This document shows, piece by piece, positions 23,525-35,421 of a stretch of 64,000 nucleotides of DNA (positions are counted from its first letter, which is position 1; each line of letters begins with the position of its first letter). The stretch lies in assembly GCF_010389155.1 (NCBI RefSeq), contig NC_057769.1, forward strand, positions 16,554,735 to 16,618,734. Direction: 5' to 3'. Under the pieces are notes generated by a model. That model saw only the letters and a list, made by a program, of their open reading frames with translations. It made no database searches and was not told where the DNA came from. The position numbers and the translations under genes are program-made. Source of the DNA: Erigeron canadensis. Lineage: Eukaryota > Streptophyta > Magnoliopsida > Asterales > Asteraceae.

Positions 23525-25124
23525 TGTGAAGTCCCTCACTCGATGGTTTAACCCACAAGTGTAGAATAACAAGTCAAGTAATCACTAGATAGGACTAGTA
23601 TTAAACGACAAGTAAGCACTAGATTGGACTAGTATTACGATAAATACAAATGCAAAAATATATATAACGTAATACGTACTTAAGCAATATAAAGATAAGC
23701 AAGTAAGTAAATGGTGAGACACAATGTAACTTTCAAGTGTATTTTATTTATTGATGTTAAATAAAATACAAGGTTGTTGCGGAACAAGATATTACAAAGT
23801 AAGTATCTAAACAATCTATGAATTACAAGTGATATAATCTTTGCTAAATAAACTCTTTGATTGAAATACTTAAAGTTGTGAAGTATGACTGTTTAGATCG
23901 AGAGTATTCGAGCAAAGGCACTGTGACTCCCTCGATAGCTACAGATCGCTCTCGAGATCATCTATTGTTATGTCGTGAGTGCGGAATCCTCACGAGATAA
24001 CTAGTTTGATTAGTAATCGTGTATATCGCTAAATATCAAGTAAATAATCAGCCGTATGATGCTATATTCGTTTCTATAAGCTATAGAATGAACTTAGTGG
24101 TCTGGTGTATGTGTATGTTGAATGTGATCCTCATTTTAGGGTATTCATTCGTATATATATGTTTCAGATCGAAACTGGGTTGCTGGGCTTTGTTCTTACG
24201 AACTTAGCAGCCCAGCCCATGTAACGAAGTTTATCTTCGTTTGCCTCTAACGAAGATATTCCTTATCTTCGTTAGATGTAATACTTGGTTATATTCCTAA
24301 GTGTTTCATCTTAAGGAATCCTAACACATATTATGTTTGTACTTGTATAACACACAACAAACATCAAACATAACATATATATAACACCAAAACATGTAAT
24401 CGATCATTACCAAAACATAAAGTCCATAATCTATCAATTACATATATATAGATATGACATAAAAAAACATAATGTCTTAATCTAAAAGACAGATCAAATC
24501 TAAGTTGCTGTTGTCACATCAACGTGCATCAACAGGCACCAAATTGCAAAAGTATGTAATTTGGACGAGGAAGTGACTTGCTATTTATAGGCAAAAAGAA
24601 TAAATATAATATTATTTTTGCCGTACAAATATGGTTACATGCATTTAAGGAAATTACTTTAATTCCTTAAAAGCATTGATTAAAGTACAAGAATAAAGTC
24701 ACATGATAGTGACTTGTCTTCTAATTAACCAACCACCTTTACATGCGTGTAAGGCTTTTAACAAAAGACAAATGGATTGTCCGGTTAAAGGCATGAAAGG
24801 CATAAAGTCAATTCCTCGAAATCAGTGTTCAGACTTGTAAGGTCTAGAACACTGACAAGGACTCAAGTCAGGAGATCTGGTAAGTGTTCCAGTGAGCTCC
24901 GCTGTTTGTCAGACTTCTTTCTTCAGACTTCAGTCTTCGACCTCAGTGAGAATGTTCTTTAGTGGAAAGATCTTGACTGGAGTGAAGTCGAGTGAACGAA
25001 TCTGGTGGAATCCAGATTTCTGTACAAGTAAGTTGTTCACTGATCTTCACATAATTTCTGGACAAATCTTCAGAGGGCTCCAGTAATCACGTCTGGAGCG
25101 AGTCTAGTAAATCTGGACCTAACA
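23525..25124 (-). repeat. 3' LTR of the split copia element, with a nested solo LTR
   Basis: Minus-strand TGTTAGGTCCAG... to ...GGGACTTCACA. It is 1600 bp; removing the nested 613-bp insert and one 5-bp TSD leaves 982 bp, exactly the length of the LTR at 39,901-40,882. Confidence 0.88.
23922..24534 (-). mobile_element. Solo LTR inserted in the copia LTR
   Basis: 613 bp with TG...CA ends (plus strand TGTGACTCCC...CATCAACA), flanked by an exact 5-bp duplication GGCAC (23,917-23,921 and 24,535-24,539). No internal domain, as expected after LTR-LTR recombination. The orientation is inferred from the TGTTGATGC start on the minus strand. Confidence 0.75.
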
Positions 25125-25410
25125 AATTCCCCCTATTTGTTTAGAAATTATGCAAGGATTTTCAAGCTTTTATCTATACAAGTTTGTGCTTGAAACATCC
25201 TTGAAAAAATTTGACTAAGTCTAATTTGAATTTCTGGAGAGCCACTTTATAGATCATTAGTGTTCCCAGTTTGTACATTTTAATTTCTAGACTTAATCTG
25301 GATAAGTACTTGTGAAAAAAAATAGGAATTGCAACTTATATTTACAGACATCAACTGGAGGAAAGTTACAATTTTAACAACATAAAATAAATACAAGTAC
25401 AATATTAGAG

Positions 25411-28400
25411 TCAGGCCTTTTTCTTTTCAGCATGCCCAGCTGGCTCTTCAGTGGCCTTCCTCTTTACACCTGGAGATGAAGACGTAGTAAGAGAAGTCCT
25501 TTAGCCCAGCTCCATCTCCATCAATTCCTTCCTCATCCATTCCTTGCCAATCCTCTTCATAAAGTATTTAACATCCTGGGAGACATCTTTACCCCTGAAA
25601 GAAACACCAATCTCTCTTAATTCTAACCACCCAAAAGCCCTGATTGAAGTGTCTTTTCTTTCATCAGTAAAGTTCCCTTCTCTAAAGAGTTTGACATGGA
25701 ACTTAGAGAAGTTGTCATGATTTTCCAGCCAGATGGATCTCAGCACCCAGTATTGATCGGACATCAGCTCTAAATTGTGACAAATGTTCATACTTTTCTT
25801 TTGTCTGAGCCCTTTTCACCATTTCATCCACTTCCCTGGACACCTTTCTCTGTTCAACAACTTGTTCAACAACGTGTTCAAGGGAATGAAGGTGCTAAGA
25901 TCTGCATCTCTGGAAGCTTTGGATTTTCTGGCTGGTGCCTTGGATAAACCCTTAACCTTCTTCCTATATTCATGCTCCAGAGCAGTTGCATTACTCCTTA
26001 CTTGTTGCTGGAGATTTTTCAATTCTTATCTTCTCTGGGCAATAAGATCCAGTATGCTCACACCATAAATTTCAGAATCATATACTTGTTCATCCTGAGC
26101 ATACATGGATCGAATATAGACGTCATCCAAGGCATCCAGACACTTCTTCAGCCTGGGATCATCCTTCATCTTTTTGTAAACTTCAATTTGTACGCCCAAC
26201 TTGCCAGCATTGTAAGAATCCAGAGTCCCGTGCCTGGCCATATCTAACTGGTGAGCAATCAAGTCATCTTTTAAGTTCTTCTTGAAAATTTCAATTAAGA
26301 TGCACTCTTGCTCCAGTCTCTTTGCCTTGGCCTCATCAGCAGACACATATTCCTCTTTTGCTTCATCTGTTGGTTCCCGAAACACCACTTTCTTTTTCTT
26401 GAGACTTTTCATTGTGTTTGGGATGTCTGGGAACTCTTCAAATACTGGCTCACTAGCATCAATACCAGTAGCCTTTTCATCAACTTGTCCACTGGCTTCA
26501 GTACCAGTGACATCTTCTCCAATAACCTTCTTCCAGACTTTGATCTTCTTCTTAAGATCAATAACCTTCTCTGTACCAGAACCAGAACCTTCCCCCTTGG
26601 AAGCATCTCCAGATTGAAGATGATTCCACACCTGATCCAGCTTATGTCTGTCAGTAGAGCCAAATGTTCGACCATACACTGGAGCAATGTTGTTCACAGT
26701 TTTCGTCAATTGCATCACTTCCTTTTTAATTATTTTAAGATCTTGAGGAAAGTGGCGAGGCAATTGGGCGTCGATCATCTTCATTACTTCAGGTAACAAC
26801 CCATCACGAAGATTTCTAAGGAGAGTTTCAGACACCTCCTCAGTGATTTCTTTCAACATATCTCCCCTGAACTTTCTAACAACTTCATCACTGAGGGTGC
26901 TGACCACTGAGTTTTTCTCCAGGGTTGGCCTGCTCTCCAGAGAGCTTATTCTGGTAGTCAAATTCTGAACCTCACCAGTCAGACTTGCCAGAGGTTTAGC
27001 AACTTCAGTTTGAATGGCAGTTTGAACAGTTCTTACCATATCCTCCTTGACTCCCTGGACTGCAACTTGTATTGATTCAGAATTTCTATTTGTTGCCACG
27101 ACAAGTTCATCCAGCTTCTCAAAGACTATCTTCTCATTCCCAGCAAATATGTTCATTTCTGACTTGAGATTATTGGAAATAAGAGATTTGAAGTCAGAAA
27201 TAGCCTGAGAAGAAGCCTGAAGTGATCTCTCCAGGTCCGCCACCTTATCAAAAAGGCCTTGGACCTCGGTTGAAGAAGAAGAGGAGAGACCACTGGAAGG
27301 ATTGGTGATTCTGGTGATTGATGATACTGGCAACACCCTTGTGATATTTTCAATTGGTTGGGTGACTGCCAGTGGTTCAGAATGAAATTCTGGTGCAGAA
27401 GGTGATTCAAAAGTTGTAGTTGGTGTTTGTTCTGGAAGAGGTGTTGGTGTATTTTCTGGGGGTGGAGGAGGCATATCAAATAGAATTGACTGGGAGACAG
27501 AGTGGATGGTGCGATCAATTTATTCTTCTCCCAGAAAGCTCATATTAATATCAAATTCATTATCCTCAGACAGTGGAGAATCAACCATATCCCAATCTGG
27601 GCCGATTCCACCTACCTGGTCCTCTACTTGTACATTCTCCACCCCGACATTCAAATAAATCTGAGCCACCTGCTCCAGATTATCTCCTTCAACCTGCCTA
27701 ACTTGTTCCCCCTCAACCTCTTCAACTATTAGGGACCCATCAGCAGCCATTTTCAGCAGTTGCTACTGGTATGACAAGAGATGATCCAGACCATCTTTCT
27801 TCTTCACCACTTCCTTTTACTGGTACTGGGGAAGTGGTTGCTGGGCAGTTTCCTGACCAATTTCTCCAGAATCTTGATGAGATAATTCTGGAAGGGATGA
27901 TACCAGAACTCCGTCTCTCCTAAGGTGACGAGTTCTATTCCTTGGCCTGGTGGGATTAGGTGGAATTTCAACAATATCCACAACGGGCTGCTAAAGATCT
28001 GGGGCGATCTGGGAAATAGGTTGCACCCTTTCAGCAGTAACAGCATCAGCAATTTCCTCATTGTTATGAGGCTCGCCAGCAACCTCCTCATTAGGTGATG
28101 ATGCAATTGCATCTTCTTGAATTCTGAATTGATAAAGCATCACCGATGGAATGTCGACCTCAGTAGGAGATGAGGTCAACTGGTTGAGGTCCCTCAGATA
28201 TTCACATATTGAAAAATGAGTTGTATTTACAGAGTACTCATTCTTCAAGGCCCTTCTGAATATGATGGACAGAAATCGGATAAATGGAATGAAGGCTTTC
28301 CTGCTCTTGACCCTCAATCTGTCCACCAGATCATTAAAGAAAATCTGGGCAAAGACCACCCTGTACCCATGTCACAAGCAGTAAGCAATCTGGAGCTGTG

Positions 28401-28995
28401 TCTGGTTTATCTGATCTAAACCTCCAGAACTGCCACCCAAACACTCAACAAGGTGAGTGAAGAAATATCTCCATGAATCTGTCAGCCTGCTCATATATAC
28501 AGTGCCCTTCCTGAGCAGCTGACCATTCTCCATCACTATTTCTGTGTGCCCCATCAACCTGCACGCCTCCCTGGTATTGATTCCAAATGGAATCTCAATG
28601 GGCATTTTATTCTCATCAAAGTAATTCATCCTCAGGGCATCTCTGAGGGAATCAACAGTAATGGTGAAGTGTTTGGTGCCTTGTTTTAATGTGTAGTGGA
28701 TGGATTCATCACTTTCCACGTACACTGCAGTATACCAGAATTCACAAAGATAGTCGTGATACATTTTGCCCGGATTTAGGGTTAGGGCACCATAGAGTGG
28801 ACTGCTCAAGAAGAAGGTGTTCAACCTTCCAATGATAGAAGTTGCAGAGTGATTTGCTGAGAGTTTGGCCATCCAGTTATTCATGTTTATGCGGATGGCA
28901 TCGGCAGAAAGAGATATATGATTTGCCTTCTTGACATTTTCAACAGGAATATAATTTACGACTAGAAGATTTTTAGGAGATGGTTTAGGAGCCAT
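25411..28995 (-). pseudogene. Extra ORF of the split copia element (about 1,180 codons, unknown function, lightly broken)
   Basis: Starts MAPKPSPKNLL (28,995) and ends VKRKATEEPAG...KKKA with a TGA at 25,411-25,413. The N-terminal 200 residues include MYHDYLCEFWYTA and look like a folded domain. A frameshift near 28,365 and stops near 27,990, 27,519 and 26,026 interrupt the rest: an acidic, Pro-rich middle (27,750-27,400), then a helical segment of about 480 residues with many Leu/Glu heptads (27,474-26,026) and a basic tail. No signal peptide, obvious membrane segment or enzyme motif is seen. Its position after pol is where SIRE-type elements carry their 'env-like' ORF, but nothing here shows an envelope function. 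Parts of the same ORF survive in elements F and G. Confidence 0.65.
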
Positions 28996-29942
28996 TTGAG
29001 ATATATGAAAATGAAAGTGAAAGAATTTAAGATTGATAACAGAAATTAAATAAGAGAGATGATGATGATTGGAGAGTAAATGAAGAAGGAAATAAATGAA
29101 GGAATTGGGAGTAAATGATTTCGAGATGAAACTGAAAGTGAAGGTAAATGTGGGTATTTATAGAGGAAAGAGAAAATGGAATTCAAAACGGTAATTTTGA
29201 AAAATTTCAAAACAATTTTGATCGGTTTTGACATCCGCATTTAATGTTTCCCATCACACATAAATGTATGACAGTTGACAGCCCACAAAAATTACCAACT
29301 TGCACTTTTGGTCTTCCCAAGGTAACAAAACCATCATTTAAATTGAAAAAGTCATGCCACGTAAGGTGAACAGTAACTGTCTAGATGAAAAATTTGTAAG
29401 GTTGGCATGCACTATCCTTAAGTATTAAAAAGAAATGATTTGACACACAAAGACTCATTTTAATGCATCTGGAGGTTGACTGAACACTCCAGTTTCACTG
29501 GTGAATTAGGCCAGTAGAAAATAATTAATGATACACTGGAGGGACACTCCAGTAGGTACCCAGATTTGACCATTCTGGTAATCCTTAAACACGCACATCA
29601 ACTAATATAAACAAATGAGAGGACATATTTACAAAGCGACTGAAGTCACTTCAAACATGCACATCAACTTATCTAGTATTAATGAGAGGGACACATTTAC
29701 AAGGTACTAGAAACATTTTTCAGAAAAAATTTGTCCAGTGAGAAAATAAATTAATAAATTCCCTTTGAAACTTAGATAAAAAAAATGTGGTCTGAGTCTT
29801 TCCCCCTGGAATGGTGATCCGTAAATCTATCAGTGCAAATATAGTATCACAAAGGCGTTCGATAGCTTTACTGGTATAGATTTATAAATCTGGAATCAAA
29901 GCCCTGCCAGTGTCACAATGGCGTTCATAACAAGGTTCCAGA
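28996..29942 (-). other. Spacer between pol and the extra ORF
   Basis: AT-rich leader-like DNA with no ORF. It includes a stem-like run of CACTGG/CCAGT repeats near 29,470-29,560. It may carry a promoter or splice acceptor for the extra ORF; none is demonstrable. Confidence 0.4.
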
Positions 29943-30454
29943 TTAAGGGTTCAACATTTCCAACTCACTAACAAGATTTTGAAAAGTTTTCTCATCCAAA
30001 GGTTTTGTAAATATGTCAGCAAGTTGTTTGTCAGTGGGAATAAAGTGGATTTCAACATCATTTTTCATTACATGATCGCAAATAAAAGGATACCCGACAT
30101 CAATGTGTTTCGTCTTGGAATACATGATTGGATTGTTTGAGATAGAAATGGCACTGGTATTATCACAAAAGATACGAGTCTTTGAATACTTAATACCATA
30201 ATCAAGCAACTGGTGCTTCATCCAGAGTATCTGAGCACAACAACTGGCTGCAGACACATATTCTGCTTCAGCAGTGGATAAAGAAACTGAAGTTTGCTTC
30301 TTACTGATCCAGCTCACCAGTTTGCCACCAAGGAAATGACATCCCCTAGTAGTGGATTTCCTGTCTATCTTACAACCTGCATGATTTGAATCTGAATAAC
30401 CCATTAGATCTAAGCCTTAGCTTTTGAGATACCAAAGACCCAAACTGGGAGTAC
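29943..30454 (-). pseudogene. Copia RNase H domain, 5'-truncated
   Basis: Minus-strand GLWYLKS, a stop, then GLDLMGYSDSNHAGC and KRKS-type sequence, with SLSTAEAEYVSAASC, IFCDNTSAI and HIDVGYPFICDHV, ending at the pol stop after LEMLNP. These are the copia RNase H motifs in order. The RT that should precede it is missing here and ends at 46,116 in the other half. Confidence 0.85.
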
Positions 30455-33286
30455 ATTGTTTCCGGCGCATTCAAGTTTTAGTTGATCTTGACCTCTCATT
30501 TGAATTTTGTTTGAATCATGGCCGTATAAATTAGCCCATTAAAAGCGGAATGATAGTTATAGATAATGTAAACGTGGGTTAAAAATGGTACGTACTTTGA
30601 ATTGTGGATAATTGATGAAGGAGTTTAGAAAGAGTCTTGAGTTGACCGAATCAAGTTGAATGTTGGGATTATTGCTGAAAATTTGGAGTCGGTTGCTGAA
30701 GGAGTCCATGGGTTTAGTGTTGCATTTGTTTGTTTTCTTTGTTTCATTAAGAATAGGAGTATCACTTGTACTCTCAAATCACAATTGCGGTAAGTTTGAA
30801 AGCGGAAAAAGTTCAATTTCTTCTTTTCACTTTTTAAATATGCACATATATATCTAATAATATAATATAAATGGGGTGAGTATATTGGAAGAGCCTGAAA
30901 ATACTATAGAAAGGGAAGAGATTTATATATTGAAGTTCTTTAAGAATTCATGATCATCATGTTGATACATTATACAACAAAAGATAATCAGAATGATGAT
31001 TATGTTATGTATTTATTAATATGTTTGGGTATGCATGTGATTCTTTTTTTCTTTTTCAAATCGTATATACGCGTAAGAAACATCGAGTTGCTTAATTCGG
31101 CTGTTATTTCAAAGAGTTCAACGCATATATATGTAGAAGATGTCATGTGTTTCCTTTCTGGTTGTGGCTTGTGAGTATGATCCACCCAATATCCGTATGT
31201 TATATATCCATGTTAAAATACACGAGTTTGGTCTATGCGGACATATATGGAAGTAGAGTCATATAAGCTAGCTTAATTTACTATATTTTTGACGAGATCT
31301 TTTGGTTATGCGAAGCAGGAACCAGAATGGCTAGCTGTTATAAGTTTTCCATCTCCAACTGTTGCCATGACTGCTATGATAATTAACGAAAAACAAAGGC
31401 TTTTGTGTCAATAACCGAATCTCGATGAATTTTATTCAATTGCTCATTGGCTCATCAAATTTTGGTTGTGTGACACCAAGTACATTAATATGCATGATTT
31501 TTTACTCATGTTTAGTAGTGTAACATTTTTTCGTGTTGACAACATCATTTTAATAGTCCAGTTTAGTTTCATGAAGTCTTGCTGGCTCAAATGCTTAGAA
31601 TTTCAATCAAAACCAATGCTCAAGTAAGTCAACTTGTTCAAATATGTTTAGTAACTCGAACGTCATCATCCACGTTATATATTATTATTTATATTTATAT
31701 AATTGCTACCGGTTAGTCAATAGAACTTTCGTTTGTGACCATACAATGTTAATCCTATTAAATCTTAGCCATGTAAATCGCTCCATTTAAAACGGGTTAT
31801 TTGTTAGCACTCTATTATAGTTTAAGACCGTACAATGGCCTTTTAATATTTATAGTTTGTTGTTAATTCCTTGCAATTATCGAAAGCAATCTACATGTTA
31901 ATTATTTAGGATCATTTGTGTTTTGATCGTATCATTATTATGACTTTTTTATATGATTTCCATTTTTACATATTTATAACTTTCTAATCAGTAAGGTTAT
32001 TTTTGGTATAACTTATAAAAATTTTTGATACTAACCCGAGTTAGGTATTGTTCTAGTTAGATATATTGGAGGAAAGGACAACATTTAGATTCTAATTAAT
32101 TCGAAAGGAGATTAATCATGATTTTAGAATGAAAACATGTTAAAGATTAGGTATAAAGTGGTTGTGTTTGGTTGAACTATAAGGTTTATTTACATGAGGG
32201 TTGGATACTTGGATAGAAGCGAGTCTTAATGATCGTTAACTGAAATCAATATATTATCATAAATTGTTGTGGTAATTTAAAGAACGTACGACCATGATGT
32301 CACTAGCCTCATTGATGAAGCAAAAGATATACAATATGCGGCTTTTTACGGCTAATGGTTAACATCTCGTTGTCTAAGGTATGTGCAAAGCTTCACCATT
32401 ATACGGTGAGGTTTCCCCGATGTCGTATACCGACTGAATATTCGGAAAAAAAATCCATGGTCCTTTTCAATACATTATTTAATCATGATTTGAGTTAACA
32501 ACAACAATTATGTAACATATATCTATATGGAAAATGATTGATCCTCTTAAAACTTTAGCCTAATAATCCTCCTAATACCACAACATTTTGAAATGTATAA
32601 TCCACTCATTATCTTTCATACATCACCCTCCTTGATTTTTCCATGTGGCTTCATCATATGATTAAGAGGATAATTAGGTTGATCTATTATTAGGAGTATT
32701 TATCATTACTTATCTATATATATACCGAAGTTTCTTGCGCTATCTGCTATTTTGACGTTATGAGATGAAGTTTGTCCAAGAGTAAAGGGTCCCCACAATT
32801 TACAATAGTGACGATTGCGAGAGTTTAAGGACATGAACCTCGTTAACTCTCAAACTGTACACAAGCCTTTTGGTGTGGACATGGTTGAGCGACCACCTGG
32901 AAGATCAAAAACTACGCAAACCTCGGGATCATCCGATACAGCATTGTTTCATTCTTCGTCTGCTTCCGAGGTGCAAGCGATGCTCGAAAGTATTAATGGT
33001 TGGAGGTCTTTTTCTAATGTAACGATGACTAGGACTAGTAGTAACTAATCGATTCAAACACCATTGTGAATGGTCTTTAAAGTTACAATGGTACTCGAGT
33101 CTTGATGCTTCCGAGAGAAACCACCGTCTAGGATTAAACAAGCAATGTGATAATGGATTTCAGTTAGATACCCTTCTGGAATTATTTATCTCTACAAAAT
33201 TTGTCAATTTATATGTTCTTCATTACACTTATAAATGTTTTCCAATTGAATCACTTATCAATGTCGCATTATGTGCTGTTATATAC
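30455..33286. other. Intergenic, mostly unrecognised
   Basis: AT-rich with short chance ORFs. Only the stretch at 32,815-33,048 looks protein-derived. It begins at the inversion breakpoint. Confidence 0.5.
32815..33048 (+). pseudogene. Possible gene fragment (Ser/Thr-rich, 77 codons)
   Basis: Open frame containing KPFGVDMVERPPGRSKTTQTS followed by a Ser-rich tail. A Pro-Gly-Arg-Ser-Lys plus Ser/Thr run resembles the linker of transposase-associated or NAM-C-type proteins, but the match is weak. There is no start context, no conserved neighbour exon and no domain. It may be chance. Confidence 0.2.
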
Positions 33287-33353
33287 TATAGCAGTATCCG
33301 CGCGATGCGGCGGTGTAATGATGGTGGTAATGTTGGCGGTGATTGGTGGTGGA

Positions 33354-34100
33354 TAGGGCTGTAATTAAACGAACTAAACAGTTCACGAACAGTTCATAAA
33401 TCGTTCGACAGGAAGTTGTTCGTGTTCGTTCATTTAGTTAAATGAATGAACATGAATAAAGTTGTCGTTCGTTGATTTACGTTCATGAACGTTGGATAAT
33501 CTATTCGTGAACGTTTGTTCATTTATGTTCATGAACCGTCGTTCGTGAACAATAGTTCGTTTATGTTCATGAAAATTTATTTGTTATGTTTGTTTACACC
33601 CACCCACACACATATATATATGGGGATGATAATATAAGGTTGTCGGGTATCTAAGCTTAGATGTGGAACACTCACATATTGTTTTTTTAATCTATAAAAA
33701 TCATAGGGGCCCATGCATTTATTTATTAAACAATAAATAGTAAAATATCAGTATGTGAAGAGTTCCACACCTAAGCTTAAGTGCCGGACAGCCTTATATT
33801 CCCTTTTCCTTATATATATATATATATATATAATATACATAATCAACTACACTAGTTTAAATATAAATATTTCTTTTATATATAATATATATATATATAT
33901 ATATTATTAATATCTAATTATTTAAGAAAAAGTTTAAATAAATATATTTAATTTATAAATATTCCGTTCGCTTGTTTTCGTTCGTTTGTGTTCGTGAATG
34001 AACGAACATGAACAAGTCATTTTGTTCGTTTATCTGTTCGTGAACCGTTCGTTAAGTTAAACGAACAACAAGATCTTGTTCGTGTTCGTCTACAACCCTA
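33354..34100. mobile_element. hAT-type element with exact 8-bp TSD
   Basis: 747 bp flanked by GTGGTGGA (33,346-33,353 and 34,101-34,108). Terminal inverted repeats TAGGGCTGTA and TAGGGTTGTA, with subterminal arrays of GTTCGTGAAC-type repeats. It has no transposase. Confidence 0.8.
33631..33800. mobile_element. MITE nested inside the hAT element
   Basis: About 50-bp imperfect terminal inverted repeats: AATATAAGGTTGTCGGGTAT at the left and a complement ending CCGGACAGCCTTATATT at the right, 170 bp in all. TSD not resolved because the flanks are AT repeats. Confidence 0.6.
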
Positions 34101-34387
34101 GTGGTGGAGGCGTGCAGCGGTGGCAGTAATGATGTAATGGCGGTGATAGTGGCGGTGACGGGCGACGGCTGTGACGGGTGGCGAAGGTGGTGGTGGCGGT
34201 TGCAGTGGCAAGGGTATGTAGATTATTAATGTAATGTGGTTTTGATGTATGGTACATCATGCATTAGAATGTATATATTTGTTGAAACTTAAAATCAATA
34301 TTGATTTTTAAGCTCAATGTTAAAACTCAAAAGGAGATTTGTTTATATATATATATAATATAATATATATATATACACACATATATA

Positions 34388-34740
34388 TATACTAGCACGG
34401 TACCCGCGCAATGCGGCGGTGGTTGTGGCGGCAATGGTGTGGTGGTGGGGGCGGCTGTTGTTGGTGGAGGCGGCGTTGAGTGATGTAGATAATTGATGTA
34501 AAATTAACTGATGTAAAATGTTAATGAAGATATTTTGAATAAATGACTGATATTGTAATTTAATCATTAATGGTATTTTAGATAACTCCTTAATAACTTT
34601 GAAAGAGAGAGTTATTTTATTTATTAAATAGTATAAAAGATAATCTAAAAAAGTAATTACATTTTTGTTGGTGCTACGAATGTGAAAAAATAAGGATACC
34701 CGCCTATTGGGTAGTAATAAGCATTTATATTTTAACATTT
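34388..34740 (-). mobile_element. Helitron-like 3' end and adjoining sequence
   Basis: Read on the minus strand, a short stem (CCGC ATTG CGCGG) is followed by GTACCGTGCTAG and T, the Helitron terminal layout. The adjacent GTGGTGGCGG-rich region and the TAGATAATTGATGTAAAA block recur at 59.5-60.2 kb. The 5' end is unknown. Confidence 0.4.
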
Positions 34741-35421
34741 CATCGATACGAATTTTCTCATTTTAGGTTAAACTTGTGTGTTTAATGTCAGGTCGTATCA
34801 AATTTTAGTATGCTGCCACCAAGAATGTTAACATGTTTTAGTGCACGAAAGCCGTATGGTTTTGTTGCATAAAAGGAAAGCCGGTGGAAGGACGGTATGG
34901 TGTTTGTATCATATTTGAAGTTTAAAAAGCTAAGCACCATATAACAATGGTCGGCCAAAAAGCAGAGATGAGTGAGTGGTGGGTCACATATTATGGTATC
35001 AAAGGAGCCTCTTATAGTCAATAATGGTTGAATGTTACACGCTCCTTTCTTTCTTTCTTTCTTTATGTAAAAGTTGAAACCACCCCCATTTTATCTTCAA
35101 ATTCACATTTTGCATTTTCTCCAAGAAAAACGTGATGGAGGACATCATTATAAATCCTAATTAGTAGGACTATGTTTACGTTACATAGAAACTAAGAATT
35201 TTTTTTTAAGTTAATCGATTTATGTTTGAGTACGTGTTTTGGCTTTCTAGACTTGCTCCGAAAACATCAAAAAATATATATCATTAGTAGGATGTGATTG
35301 TTCGTTTATAAATAAAAATAATTATAACTATAGTTATATTTATTAGACTTTGACTACAATTGAAGTTTTACAATTGAACTTTGACTTATATATACAGATA
35401 TTACCGTATCTTAGTAACAAA
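34741..35421. other. Intergenic, nothing recognised
   Basis: AT-rich DNA with a TTTC microsatellite near 35,047-35,064 and no gene. Confidence 0.5.

Larger units (their letters stand above)
23525..30454 (-). mobile_element. 3' half of a copia element split by inversion (RNase H, extra ORF, 3' LTR)
   Basis: Minus-strand order: RNase H from GLWYLKS (30,454 downward), a spacer, a 3.6-kb extra ORF, the polypurine tract (25,125-25,137) and the 3' LTR (25,124-23,525). Nothing upstream of RNase H is present. The missing 5' half is at 39,901-46,116 on the plus strand. The outer flank (TTCTT, 23,520-23,524) is the complement of AAGAA found outside the other half's 5' LTR. A long ORF between pol and the 3' LTR is the layout of the SIRE/Maximus copia lineage; that lineage call is by layout only. 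Confidence 0.85.
33287..34270 (-). mobile_element. Helitron-like fragment carrying a nested hAT element
   Basis: Begins TATAGCAGTATCCGCGCGATG, the (mutated) complement of a hairpin plus CTAG end seen at 34,391 and 59,468, and is followed by GGCGGTGG-rich DNA. The GGTGG-rich sequence is interrupted at 33,354-34,100 by the hAT element and then resumes. The far end is not defined. Confidence 0.35.

Noticed and set aside
25411..28995. Calling the extra ORF an envelope gene
   Set aside because: No signal peptide, membrane anchor or cleavage motif is visible; only its position matches env-like ORFs.
34343..34738. 131-codon minus-strand open frame
   Set aside because: It reads through AT microsatellite and GGTGG-rich Helitron-like DNA; low-complexity composition only.
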